Shown: positions 11,646 through 22,795 of the stretch, piece after piece | How the letters are laid out: the number at the start of each line of letters is the position of its first letter | Position numbering within the stretch: the stretch's first letter is position 1 | DNA from: Chrysemys picta bellii | Taxonomy: Eukaryota; Chordata; Testudines; Emydidae | Assembly: GCF_011386835.1 (NCBI RefSeq) | Contig: NC_088800.1 | Location: 1,922,001 to 1,986,000 of the forward strand | Reading direction: 5' to 3' | DNA length: 64,000 bases | The notes under the pieces: model-generated | Database searches by the model: none | Told to the model about the DNA's origin: nothing | Seen by the model: only the letters and a program-made list of their open reading frames with translations | Position numbers and translations under genes: made by a program

Positions 11646-12499
11646 CCCAGAATCTTAGGCAGGTGGGGGGCAGAGTTTGCAGAGGGCAGGCTCTGGGCCT
11701 TCTGGGCACCACCAAAATTTCTACAAACCTGCCACCCCTATACACCAGCAGGGGAACAGTCACACCCCTAGCTCGTAGTGTAAATGGAGCTTCACATGCA
11801 CACACAGGTCAACAGATAAACACCTTCTGCTGTTCCCCTGGCTACTCAGTCTCCTGCAGGAGCCTTCTGCTCTCTGCAGCCTCTGTGACAGCACCCTCAC
11901 CTCCCTGGGCTAAGCAAAGATCAGTGGCTAGCCATCCTCCTCTGCTGGTGTCTCCCCTTCGTAAGGCTCAGGTGCCTGCCCTTAATCCCTTTGGGGCAGC
12001 AAGTAATAAGCCACTGGACCTGCTGTCTCTTAAAGGGGCCAGTCAGCTTGTGACAAGGAGCATCAGCATCATCGCCGAGCTTATAAGAGCCTGGCATGGC
12101 AGAGAGACCCAGGTGTGTTGACTATTGATGGCTAGCAGCAGAGGACCTCTGAGTGCAACAGGAGACTGGTTTTCAAACACCTTGTGCTGAGGGACCAGTT
12201 TAACAGAGAGAAAGTCAGGAATGAACAGAATAGGACAGTGAAATGTGAGTGCATACAGTTGTTTAGCTAGAAGACTATTTGGCATTAGACTGAATTTTAC
12301 TGGACTATAAGTTTAGGTGAAGTTTCTGTAAGTACCAGTTTAAACAATATTTAGTTATCGAGTTTCTGAAAATACAAATCTTTGAATTTTGGTAAGTAGC
12401 AATTAAGATCCAAGTTTAGATACCAGCTCTTGAAGACAAGTAAGGTAATAAAACGTATGTAGCCCTTAGTTACTTCTTAAAAAAATAGCTATGGGGAGA
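11646..12499. other. Intergenic, possible old LTR material
   Basis: The stretch just after the array (GCACCACCAAAATTTCTACA, then AACCTGCCACCCC) looks like the end of the element carrying the minisatellite. The rest, including CTCTTAAAGGGGCCAGTCAG near 12028, may be LTR-derived, but no ends or duplication support it. No gene is seen. Confidence 0.35.
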
Positions 12500-13465
12500 T
12501 CATAGAATCATCATAGAATCATAGAAGAGTAGGGTTGGAAGAGACTTCAGGAGGTCATCTAGTCCAACCCCCTGCTCAAATAGGGTGACCAGACAACAAG
12601 GGTGAACAATTGGGACAGGGGGTGGGGAGTAATAGGAGCCTATATAAGAAAAAGACCCAAAAATCGGGACTGTCCCTATAAAATTGGGACATCTGGTCAC
12701 CCTATGCTCAAAGTAGGACTAACCCCAACTAAATCATCCCAGCCAGGGCTTTGTCAAGACGGGCCGTAAAAACCTCTAAGGAAGGAGATTCCACCACTTC
12801 CCTAGATAACCCATTCCAGTGCTTCACCACCCTCCTAGTGAAAAAGTTTTTCCTAATATCCAGCCTAAACCTCCCCCACTGCAATTTGAGACCATTGCTT
12901 TTTGTTATGTCATCTGCCACCACTGAGAACAGCCGAGCTCCATCCTCTTTGGAACCCCCCTCCAGCTAGTTAAAGGCTGCTATCAAACCCCCCCTTATGC
13001 TTCTCTTCTGCAGACTAAATAAGTCCAGTTCCCTCAGCCTCTCCTCGTAAATCATGTGCCCCAGGTCCCTAATCATATTCGTTGCCCTCTGCTGGATGCT
13101 CTCTCAAATTTGTTCACATCCTTTCTGTAGTGGGGGGCCCAGAACTGGACACAGTACTCCAGATGTGGCCTCACCAATATTGAATAGAGGGGAATGATCA
13201 CGTCCCTCGATCTGCTGGCAATGCTCCTACTAACACAGCCCAATATGCTGTTGGCCTTCTTGGCAACAAGGGCACGCTGCTGACTCATATCCAGCTTCTC
13301 ATCCACTGTAACCCCCAGGTCCTTTTCTGCAGAACTGCTGCTTAGCCAGTCAGCCCCCAGCCTGTAGCAGTGCATGGGATTCTTCCGTCCTAAGTGCAGG
13401 ACTCTGCACTTGTCCTTGTTGAACCTCATCAGGTTTCTTTTGGCCCAATCCTCCAATTTGTCTAG
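12500..13465 (-). mobile_element. CR1 LINE, 5'-truncated, minus strand
   Basis: The 3' end lies at the left, with ATAGAATCATCATAGAATCA (reverse complement of the terminal ATTCTATG repeats). The minus strand encodes the C-terminal part of CR1 ORF2. Around 13073-13465 it reads NLMRFNKDKCRVLHLGRKN, then KDLGVTVDEKL and [14 protein letters not shown]. Around 12729-12900 it reads [20 protein letters not shown]. The reading frame is broken between these pieces and a MITE interrupts it at 12581-12704. The 5' truncation ends at about 13465, next to a MIR-like SINE. Truncation at the 5' end is typical of target-primed LINE insertion. Confidence 0.93.
12581..12704. mobile_element. hAT-type MITE inserted in CR1, 8-bp TSD
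   Basis: It is a 124-bp element with ends TAGGGTGACCAGA and TCTGGTCACCCTA. It is flanked by the exact direct repeat TGCTCAAA (12573-12580 and 12705-12712). Removing the element and one repeat restores the CR1 sequence CCCCTGCTCAAAGTAGG. An 8-bp target duplication is characteristic of the hAT superfamily. It has no coding capacity and must have been mobilised in trans. It is younger than its CR1 host. Confidence 0.93.
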
Positions 13466-13600
13466 ATGGGGTGGTCCAGTAGACAGGACTCTGGACCGGG
13501 ATTCCACAAACCTCACTTCTATTTCTGGGTCTGGTATTAGCTTGTTGAATGACCTTGTCAGGTCACTTCATCGCTCTGGACCTTAATTTCCCCAAGAAGG
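13466..13600 (+). mobile_element. MIR-like (CORE-SINE) remnant
   Basis: It reads GTGGTCCAGTAGACAGGACT, then CTGGACCGGGATTCC, ATGACCTTGTCAGGTCACTT and CTGGACCTTAATTTCCCC. This is the MIR core and L2-type tail order. It abuts the truncated 5' end of the CR1, so the CR1 probably inserted into or beside it. Confidence 0.65.
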
Positions 13601-15313
13601 CTCATAATAACAGTGTCCTTTGACATTTACAAAGTGCTATATAAGAGCCAAATGCCATTAAAAAGAGTGGACCTATTCAAAGTGAACAGAAGGAGAAGCT
13701 GAACCACAAAGACATTCGGCGTTAACCCACCTATCCCAATTCACACTTGTTACCCAAACTGGATAATTTGAGGCTGAAAATTAGCAGAGTCAATAAAAAT
13801 ATATCTGCTGTCCACAGGTAAATGAGCACACACACATCCAGAAGAATCTAATTGAAAGAGTAACCATTTACCAAAATGTTAATGCTCTAGGAGTAATTTT
13901 ATGGTCTGCTGTGCTTTTGATATGCATTAGTAACTATAATGTTGCTGGAAGTTACTCTCGATGAGGAAAATATACTAATTAATGTACAGCTTCGCTGAGG
14001 AATTCTCGAGTCACTGCGTGTGCATGGCTCCACAGAGCGATTAACGGTGTCAGGCAGAACTACTGCCAAATGCATACCAAGCATGACTGAATATGAAAGG
14101 TCCATAGTCTTCCCACCCTGCTCATCTCATAGCATCCTATAGAACCCAATTACTGGAGGTGGACTACCAGTGAGATGTAGCATTTACTGTATTTCAGTCT
14201 GTGATCACTCAGGAATACAAATGCAACAGACTCTGATAATGCAACACTGACAGATTTTACACCAGTATAAATCAGGAAGCTGAAAATTATAATTCCAACA
14301 GAACTAGAACTGGGACACATTAAACATCCATATGAACACCGGTAAGCGATTGCCATATTCCATAATACCAAACACTGTATGTATCCATCATACCTTGGAA
14401 CTCCCCGACCTTTTGCTTCTAAAACTTCAAGAATAATGTTGCCTTTTGTATCATTTATTTTGCATTGAATGTTTACAGTCTATACATCAATAACAACACA
14501 ACTATTAATCTGCGATGCCTCTGGCATCATTGCTCGAGACACAGTACTAACCACTATATAAATGCAAAGGCCTGTTTTTATATAGATCCTCAGCCCGGTC
14601 TTCCTTTTTGCACTTACAGATGAGGACATGTGCAGATCTCACTGCCTGGTTGACAAGTGCAGTCAGATATTTAGATTCACATCTGCAAAAAGGAGCGCTG
14701 GATTGTAAAAATCAGACCCAAAGTAAAACAAATGTTTGGCAGTCTGAAGAACTGCACATATAATACTTTTGTGGAACAATTCATCAATGAATTGCAAACC
14801 GACTATCAGAGCTTCTAATCAGTTTTACTCAGGAACAAAGGGTGAATTATAAAATAAGTATGTTTAACTTTGCACTTGTTGCCCTCTTGCACTGGAATGA
14901 TTCCATCCTTCTGTACATGGGGTGTAAGAAGAACACCATCCGATTCGGATGAAAACAAATTGCTCTAGCTAAAGTGCACAAAATACAGCATGTTTTGATG
15001 GTATTAAAATGTGACAATAGAGCTAAATATCTTCCCAAGGTCAGCTGGTCTTCTAGCCATTTTTAATAGCATATTGTGTGCTATTTGTGTCTGTTTCAAA
15101 TTTATAAAATATGCAATGCTCAACACAGTGGTCCAGTTTTACACACTTTGCATATATAAATAAAGTTAGATATGTAAAGTACACGTACATTTATTGTAGT
15201 GAACGTCTATTTGTGTCTCTAGAGCCTGACCCCTGTGTCTTTCTGCATGCTCCTCTCTGGCTCTAGGAGCATACAGACATCTCTGACCTAGACAGGGAGT
15301 CTCTCCTTCTATG
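13601..15313. other. Intergenic, nothing recognised
   Basis: This is AT-rich unique sequence with no repeat ends, exon signals or RNA genes that I can support. Confidence 0.45.
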
Positions 15314-15470
15314 AAAACAACAAGGAGTCCGGTGGCACCTTAAAGACTAACAGATTTATTTGGGCATAAGCTTTCGCAGGTAAAAACCTCATTTCTTCAG
15401 ATGCATGGAGAGAAAGTTACAGATGCAGGCATTATATAATGACAATAGACGGGAGTACCTCACAAGTGGA
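15314..15470 (-). mobile_element. Penelope-like family copy with hammerhead-like motif
   Basis: On the minus strand it reads CTGAAGA (15400 to 15394), a potential stem, GCGAAAGC and TTATGC, then ATAAATCTGTTAGTC and AAGGTGCCACCGGACTCC. These are the conserved blocks of the family described at 31894-32313. This copy belongs to the subfamily that ends in TTGTTGTT. U4 of the hammerhead core is intact (CUGAAGA). Boundaries are approximate and no duplication was found. Confidence 0.7.
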
Positions 15471-16577
15471 GAACCGGTGTTCTCTATGGAGTGTATATGC
15501 TAATAGATATGTTCCTTTTTGCACTTAACCCTTGGTCTGAGGACACGCCATTTAGCACTCATAAAAAGTGCCATCCTGCTAGAATTGGAGATTGCAAGTC
15601 TTGGTCAGCGACAGTGCAAGCGTCTTCATAATGCTGCCAATGTTCTGCAGCTCTGACCAGAGGAACCTCTTCTAGGCATGAGAGCGTGGCAGTCTCCATG
15701 CCTCCTTGGCCCTGGATTTCTCTGCTAGGACAGCAAACAATGGTGTCAGTTGAGATAATGTGTATTAGTGAGGGGAGAGTTGTGGGTTGTTGTCCACTTG
15801 GAATGGGATTAAGACCAACTCATTTCACATACAGCAATGATCAGCAAGAGGGTGACAATTTTCAGTCACGAATGACCTAGGCCATATTAAAAGAAGTGTC
15901 ATTGAAATAAAGGGCTGCAGTGCGTCCCATCCCGTCTCCTCCTTGGTGCAGTAAGAGTTGGTACAGGAACTAGAACCGGTTGGGAATATTTTTCCCCCCA
16001 CAGAAGTTTTTACTTTGTTGGGACAAACAAACAAACTTTCATCTGAAAACTGAAAGTTTCTGGTTTTCAGTCAAAGTGGTTTTGACCAAAAACCAAATAC
16101 TTCTTAGTTTGGGGGGGGGTTGTTTTTTCAATGAAAACTCAAAGTTTTCTGTAGAAAACAGATACTTTTGGTGAATAATTTAATATAATCGAAGACCAGT
16201 TTTCATCAAAAATAGTTTGATGTAAGATTTTTGAACTGCCCTAATAGGAACACAGACATTAAGGGTTTGCATTGTTACATCTTTATCTGATTTTAAGAGT
16301 AAACATCATCAACCACAGTAGAGAGACCTCAGCCTCATTTTATGTTTCATTTGCAGCAAAACGTGCCTCTCTGCACCACTCTTTATAGTCTTTGCATTCA
16401 TTTTCTTTCTAAAATTTACCAAATAGATACTTGAATAGGGCCAGTTCCAGTTCCATCTACAACAAATACATTGCCAGCAAAACGCCAAGGGGAAAAAAAA
16501 CCCAACAACCTAGGGTGGAGGAGAAGATTTACTAACAGCTAAGTCTAAATGCTTTCAGATCACATTCTACCAGCCAC
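15471..16577. other. Intergenic, nothing recognised
   Basis: The sequence is unique-looking. Part of 15980-16230 has repeated TTTTC/GAAAA tracts (AAGTTTCTGGTTTTCAG, AAAGTTTTCTGTAGAAAAC), probably simple low-complexity sequence. No gene is seen. Confidence 0.4.
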
Positions 16578-17111
16578 TGAGGGCTTGTCTACACTACAAA
16601 ATTAGGTTGACTTAAGTTAGGTCGACCTACAGCCACCGCAGCAATTAAATCGGCTGTTGGTGTCCACACCACCCTCCTCTTGCCGATGGTGTGCACCGAC
16701 TGAAGTGAGGCACTGACAGCCACATGGGGCTCTCAGACGGAGAGAGCCCCGTCCCGGGGCTCATCACTGGAGCTGGAGACAAAATGTGAAAAAATAGCAG
16801 CCATGAAACTGAGAAGAATGTCAATTTCATTGCTGGTAGGCTCCCTGTTGTGACATGGAGTCCCCAGGCTGCCAGTTCCGGGGCAGTGGGGAGGGCTCCA
16901 GCTGTCAGCCCTGCATGGAGCTGACAGCTAGCAGGTGATGTAAGTAACGCAGTGCCTACAGAGACACTGCATCACCCTAACTACATCAACCTAAGCACTA
17001 CGCCTCTTGTGGAGGTGGAGTTATTAATTCAATGTCATGGGCAATTTACATGGCCGGGAGCACCAGTGTAGTGTAGACACTGGCTAACTCTGTAGTGTAG
17101 ACCAGGCCTTA
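16578..17111. mobile_element. MITE-like element with CTTGTCTACACTAC ends
   Basis: The left end reads GGGCTTGTCTACACTACAAA and the right end reads CTGTAGTGTAGACCAGGCC, an inverted match over about 20 bp. Inside the left end are TAGGTTGACTTAAGTTAGG and TCGACCTAC. Length is about 530 bp and there is no coding capacity. No clear target duplication was found, so superfamily assignment is open. Confidence 0.75.
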
Positions 17112-19304
17112 AGGTACAACATGGGCACCACACTAAAAAGGACTAAGACAATATGCTCACCTGGAACTTTCACTCGCATCTAAGTTTCATTGTGCCTTAT
17201 ATTCACTCTGATAACTCATGGGGCGCGAGCTCTGCAACCATATGTGCTGGAACGAAAGGTGCTGATGGCAGATGGATGCATTTGACTTCTCTGGACGATG
17301 CTGCCGTGATAGTCACTTACCCAACATCGAATTCATTGTTTGTGCCATCAGAAGCCGTACGCCAGAGACCCCAATCATGCCCTCACAGGTCAGAACTTTT
17401 TCTAACTAATCCATTCAACACAGAAGCAGTTTCATGCCACTAAGAATTGACTGTAGCAATAAACATGGTGTTTGGTTGGTTTTATAGCCTCAGCAATAGA
17501 GGACCAAAGAGGAGCAGGTTGAGTTTCCCCCCACTCACCTTTTCTGTAGATGTTTGTCATCCCATGCAATTATTAGCATTTCATGATGAATGGTGCTTTA
17601 GAAATATTGGTCAGGTCAGTAGCCAGAGCTCCCGTCAGTAATCCTGGCCAACATCCCTCTTAACAAATCTACATTCTGCAGAACCTTCCAATGACTGCAG
17701 CCTGGTACCTTCTCCTCCCCAACCCCAGACTGTCTCCCTCAACACAGAGTCCGTCCCTGGGGATCTTGACTGAAGGAGCTTCTCTAGCATCTAAGTTTGG
17801 AAGGAACATACTGCAGAGGAATGGCTTCCTTTTCCCATGGATTGGGCCCATTTTTCTCCACCCTGAAGTGCAAAAAGTAGGGGAACCCATGGCCTGTCAT
17901 CAGCAGTAAAACAACAGTGTACAATTGTCATTGAGACCAACATAAATCAATACAAATAATTATACAGAATTTCATGCCTGTGGAACGGTCAGACTAAAAG
18001 CTGATTTGGAGGTGAGTAATTTAAAGCCAAGAGAAAGGTCCCTCACCAACATTTCCACTGGCAGGTAAACAAACTGCTCTGCAAACACAGGATGAAATGA
18101 GGTTGAAGCTCAGGCTAGGCGTATATTGCAGGATGGATGCTCCTGAATTTGAGAAGTCTTAAAAAGCTTTAAACAGAATCGGTTTGAGAAGAGCAGGGGG
18201 CCTGGGGGAAATGCTGCTCTTCATCTTACCGAGTGAAGTTTAACCGAAACCAGCTTGTGTAAGGGATCTCCCACAACAGGGCATGTCTGTGACATACCAG
18301 CACATCTCCAGTGTATTGTTCAGCTCTGGGCCCCCCGCTGTCTCTTCACACCCTAGAAAGTGGCAGTTGTCTCCCGTAATCACACATATTGGCGTCTTAC
18401 ATCCTGATCCTGGAGGTGCCAAACACCTGCAACTCCCTCTGAAGCCAATTCTGGAGATGTGAGGAAGGGTTCAGGCTTGCAAGTGGAAGGGAATGAACTC
18501 AGGGTGAATTAAAGGCACAGTACCGTGTGCATGCAAGAAACACTTCCAAATGAGCAGCTAGGTCTTATAATGCCTTCTCTGGACAAAAATGTAGATCATT
18601 ATAACACAAACATTTCTGGGTTCTGAAGAACAGGCTTCAGATGCTGTATTAAAACCATTCCATTCAGACACCTCAGGACCAGATTTCCAGCTAGCCAATC
18701 AGATTATTCCCTCAGTTCTGCCCTGGGGATATGGTACAATTTCTATGAACTGATCCTCACTTTATCCAAAATAGGGTCACGTCCCTGACGTCTATTGCTT
18801 TCACTGAAGACGCTCTCAACTACATGAATGTATTAAGTGCCTCCCATGACATTTGAATAATCAAGGTCACTCTGTACATATAGCCTTTGCCAATCTTCAG
18901 TTTGCTATCCATCCTTATGCACCAAGTGCTTTTATGCACAAGGGAAATGTGTATGTTTTGAGACATAATATGCTGTTAAATAGCAGGGTTTCCAGTATTT
19001 TAACCCAAGTTGTTCAGGAATAACTGAATTTTCCAAGTGTTAGTTGAACCCAATTAACTGATATAATACATGACGGCAGCTTTCCTGAGGGAAGAGAAAC
19101 ATCTTGTATTCTGCTCATGTCTGGCTATCAAGGTGATTTTTTAAAAGTTTAATTTAATTAACTTTTTGAGACTGAGAATCTGTTGAAGGAGTGTCATTGA
19201 CAAGGGCTGCCCACTGCTGACATACTCTAGTTCTCTGGGAAGAAAATCTTAAGGAACACTTGGAAAAACACAATCTCATTCAGGAGAGTACGTGGACTTC
19301 AGGA
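17112..19304. other. Intergenic, nothing recognised
   Basis: This is unique-looking sequence. The frame at 17153-17443 and others lack recognisable motifs or splice context. No repeat boundaries were identified. Confidence 0.45.
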
Positions 19305-19500
19305 GGGTGGGTCTTCCTTCACTAATCTCTTGGAATTCTTTAAAAATATTGTGGCAAGACAGGGGAATCGTTAAATGTCAATTTTCAGAAAGCATTTGCT
19401 AAACTTCTACATCAGAAATTAATGGCTAAGGTAAAGATATGTTATTAGTGTGTATCCAAGGTAATAGAAAAAATTTATATCATATCATTTCTCAAATAAT
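19305..19500 (+). mobile_element. CR1-like reverse transcriptase fragment
   Basis: The translation around 19318-19400 resembles the CR1 ORF2 stretch that precedes and includes RT motif A (TNLLEFFKNIVARQGNR, then FRKHLLNFY where family members have FRKAFDKVPH). This segment belongs downstream of the fingers region that begins at 19865. Its position upstream of the 19550-21468 copy therefore means it is a separate CR1 insertion or a rearrangement. Confidence 0.5.
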
Positions 19501-19549
19501 ACATTAAGTAATCATATAGGTAGAGACTGTAGGTAATGCATACCCTCAA

Positions 19550-21468
19550 GGATATCAAAAAAGGAATCCCACAAAAAGTAGAAACACTGTCAAATTGCTA
19601 AGAGGAAGTACAATAAAATAGCACAAGCATGTATGAACACAATCAGAAAGGCTCAGGCACAAAATGAGTTACACCTAGCAAGGGCGTAAAGGCAATAAGA
19701 AGAGATTATTTTAACACATTAGGAGCAAGAAAAAAGACAAAGGAAAGTGTAGGTCCTCTACTTAGCGAGGAAGGAAAGCGAATATCTGATGACATCAAGA
19801 AAGCTGAGTTGTTTAATGCCTATTTTGCTTCAGTCTTCACTAAAAATGTGAATTATGACAAGATATGCAACACAATATCAGCGAGGGGGAAGGAATGCAA
19901 GCCAAAATAGAGATAGAACATATTGAACAATATTTAGGTAAGTTAGATGTATTCAAGTCAGCAGGGCCTGACAAAATTCATCCTAGGGTACTTAAGGAAC
20001 TAGCCGAAGCAATCTTGGAATTGTTAGCAATTATCTTTGAGAACTACTGGAGAACGGGTGAGGTCCCAGAAGATTGGACAAGGACAAACATAGCACCTAT
20101 CTTTAAAAAGGGGAACAAAGAGTTACAGACCACCCAGCCTAACTTAGATATCTGGAAAGATATTGGAACAAACTATTAAACAATCAGTTTGTAACCACCT
20201 GGAGAATCATAGGGTTATAAAGAATAGCTAACATGCATTTGTCAAGCACAAATCAGGCCAAACCAACCAAATTTCCTTCTTTGACGGGATTACTGGCCTA
20301 GTGGATGGGAAGAAGCAGTAGATGTGATACAGCTTGATTTTGGTCAGGCTTTTGACATTCCCACATGGCATTGTCATAAGCAAACTAGGGAAACATCATC
20401 TAGATTAAATCACTATCAAGTGGGCACACAACTGGTTGAAAGAATATACTCAAAGAATAGTTATCAATGGTAGATTGTCAGGTTGTATCTAGTGGGGTCC
20501 AACACAAGTCAGTTCTGGGTGTGGTACTATTCAATATTTTCATTAATGACTTGGGTAATAGAGTGGAGTATGCTTATAAAGTTTTCAGATTGCATCAAGC
20601 TGGGAGGGGTTGCAAACACTTTGGAGGACAGGATTAGAATTCAAAATGACCTTGAAGAATTGGAGAATTAGTCTGAATTCAAGAAGATGAAATTCAATAA
20701 AGACAGGTGCAAAGTACTTCACTTGGGAAGGAAAAAATCCAATGCACAACTACAAAATGGGGAATAACTGGCTAGGTGGTAGGACTGTTGAAAAGGATCT
20801 ACGAGTTCTAGTGGATCACAGATTGACTATGAATCAACAATGTGATGCAGCAACAAAAAAGGCGAATATTGTTCTGGGGTGTATTAACAGTGACGTTGTA
20901 TGTAAGACATGGGAGGTAGTCATCCCGCTCTACTCAGCACTGAGGCATCAGCTGGAGTACTGTGTCCAATTCTGGGTGCCAAACTTTAAGAAAGATACAG
21001 ATAATGTGGAGAGAATCCAGAGGAGAGCAACACAAATGATAACAGATTTAGAAAACCTGATATACAAGGAAAGCTTAGAAAACTGGGCATGTTTAATCTT
21101 GAGAAAAGAAGACTGAGGGGGGACCTGATAAGAGTCTTCACATACATTAAGGGCTGTTATAAAGAAGATGGTGATCAATTGTTCTCCATGTCCACTGAAG
21201 GTAGGACAAGAAGCAATGGATTTAATCTGCAGCAAGAGAGATTTAAGATAGATATTAGGAAATGCTTTCTAACTACAGGGGTAGTCAAGCTCTGGAACAG
21301 GCTTCAAAGGAGGTTGTGGAATCCGCATCATCAGATGTTTTTAAAAACAGGTTGGACAAACCCCTGTGAGGGATGGTCTAGGCTTACTTTGTCATGCCAC
21401 ACTGCCCGGGGGTGGGCTTAATGACTTCTCAAGGCCCTTCCTAGCCCTACATTTCTATGATTCTATAA
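19550..21468 (+). mobile_element. CR1 LINE with decayed ORF2 reverse transcriptase
   Basis: Recognisable ORF2 pieces occur in order: ACMNTIRKAQAQNELHLA (about 19628), SAGPDKIHPRVLKELAEAI and VPEDWTRTNIAPIFKKGNKE (19865-20130), LFNIFINDLGNR (about 20530), VEKDLRVLVDHRLT (about 20790), and [15 protein letters not shown] with VERIQRRATQM (20955-21040). The 3' end reads TTTCTATGATTCTATA at about 21452-21467, the CR1 terminal repeat. Many stops and frameshifts are present and the FADD box is not preserved in frame, so the copy is dead. It is inactive RT from a genomic retrotransposon. Confidence 0.92.
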
Positions 21469-22666
21469 GGGGCAGAATTAAGGTTGCAGATACACATGCA
21501 ACCTTAACTCTGGCATTTCTTAACTTCTGAGTGCTTATCTTGTGGAACCTTAATGTTCTTTTTGATGCTCTAAAGCCTTCCCTCCTTTACTGTACCTTTT
21601 GAATGCAGCAAAAAAAGTCAGCACTGAGCAGTTTTATTATTTTATAGAAAGATGTTTTTAAATGAAATTTCAGATTGCCCAGCACATAACTTGATGCTGC
21701 AAAGGGATCTGCAAGAGTGGACCGGTCTGCTGAGTAGAGTCCCCTGGAGTGTAGTGTCAATCAGAACAAGCTCACTGCTATGGCAATAACTAATTACAGG
21801 AATTTATTTGGAGACAGACTTCAATTGATTTAGTATGAATGAATGAATGAATGTATGAATGAATTGAGCATTGCACTTTTTTTTCTTTTAGTTTAGGCGT
21901 GAAGCAAGTAATAGACAAAGCGAAAGCAACTGTAGCGACCCATACAGCCCAGCTGCTAGGAGACGTGGGTTAAAGTTTGGCCTGATGTAAATCACTCCTG
22001 GATTCAATCTAAGTTAGCTCCCACTGCCGCTACCTGGACAGCTGGGATGGATTTCAGGCCACTGTTCAGGCCTAGTGCTGACCAGGTGGCTGTGATATTT
22101 TAAACAGAGAGCAGAGATATTCTAAAATGAACAGAAAAAAAGAAAGCAGGTGGAACCAAGAGAAAGGGAAACAGAATAAACAAGACACAGTTATTATTAA
22201 AATTTACAAACCAAAATGTTGCAGCAAACGAAACACAGAGTGTTCGATTTTACTAAAATGGAGTCTAAGAGACCAACAAAAATGTGACTATTCTCTCCAG
22301 GCTCTCATAACTCACCCTGGTATCTGAGCGACCACAGATCCCTCCAGTGACTGCTCTGCGATGCACAATGAGTCTGGTAAAATAAGGGTAGCAATGGGTC
22401 ACTTCTTGTGAGCCCCTCAGAACATATTGCTTGGGCTCCATGTGCTCACCAGCCAGGCTGGGGTGGGGCTACATGTTACCTGGCCCCTGTGTCTCTCTCT
22501 AGCCGTTCCAGCTTCCCCCTCATCAAACCTTCATGCTGGCCTACCATTATGCCCCCCACGTTCATTTGCTCACTGGCCCTTATCCTGTAACCCACTCCGG
22601 CCAGAGATGTCCAGGGAGTAATCCAAGCCCACTTCATGCAGGGCCACTTGGAGAACTTCTAACATT
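21469..22666. other. Intergenic; short (GAAT)n repeat
   Basis: A tetranucleotide run GAATGAATGAATGAATG lies at about 21837-21865. The remainder is unique-looking, with no gene or element boundary seen. Confidence 0.5.
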
Positions 22667-22674
22667 CTCTAGAT

Positions 22675-22787
22675 CAGTGTTTCTCAACGACCGGTCCGTG
22701 GACCGGCGCCAGTCCCCGAGATCAATCTGACACAGTTTAGGAAGGCAGCAAACCAGTTCCTGGTATCGAAAAGGTTGAGAAACACTG
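22675..22787. mobile_element. Small hAT (Charlie-like) element, exact 8-bp TSD
   Basis: It is a 113-bp element with ends CAGTGTTTCTCAACGACCGG and AAAAGGTTGAGAAACACTG. It is flanked by exact CTCTAGAT repeats (22667-22674 and 22788-22795). The CAGTGnTTCTCAA terminus and 8-bp duplication are hallmarks of Charlie-type hAT elements. The interior has lost all coding sequence. Confidence 0.92.
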
Positions 22788-22795
22788 CTCTAGAT

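Noticed and set aside
10194..11771. 525-codon proline-rich frame on + and 387-codon glycine-rich frame on - over the same place
   Set aside because: The C-rich tandem array simply lacks stop codons. Its 56-58 bp period is not a multiple of three, so all frames are open in turn. There is no start context, splice site or family similarity.
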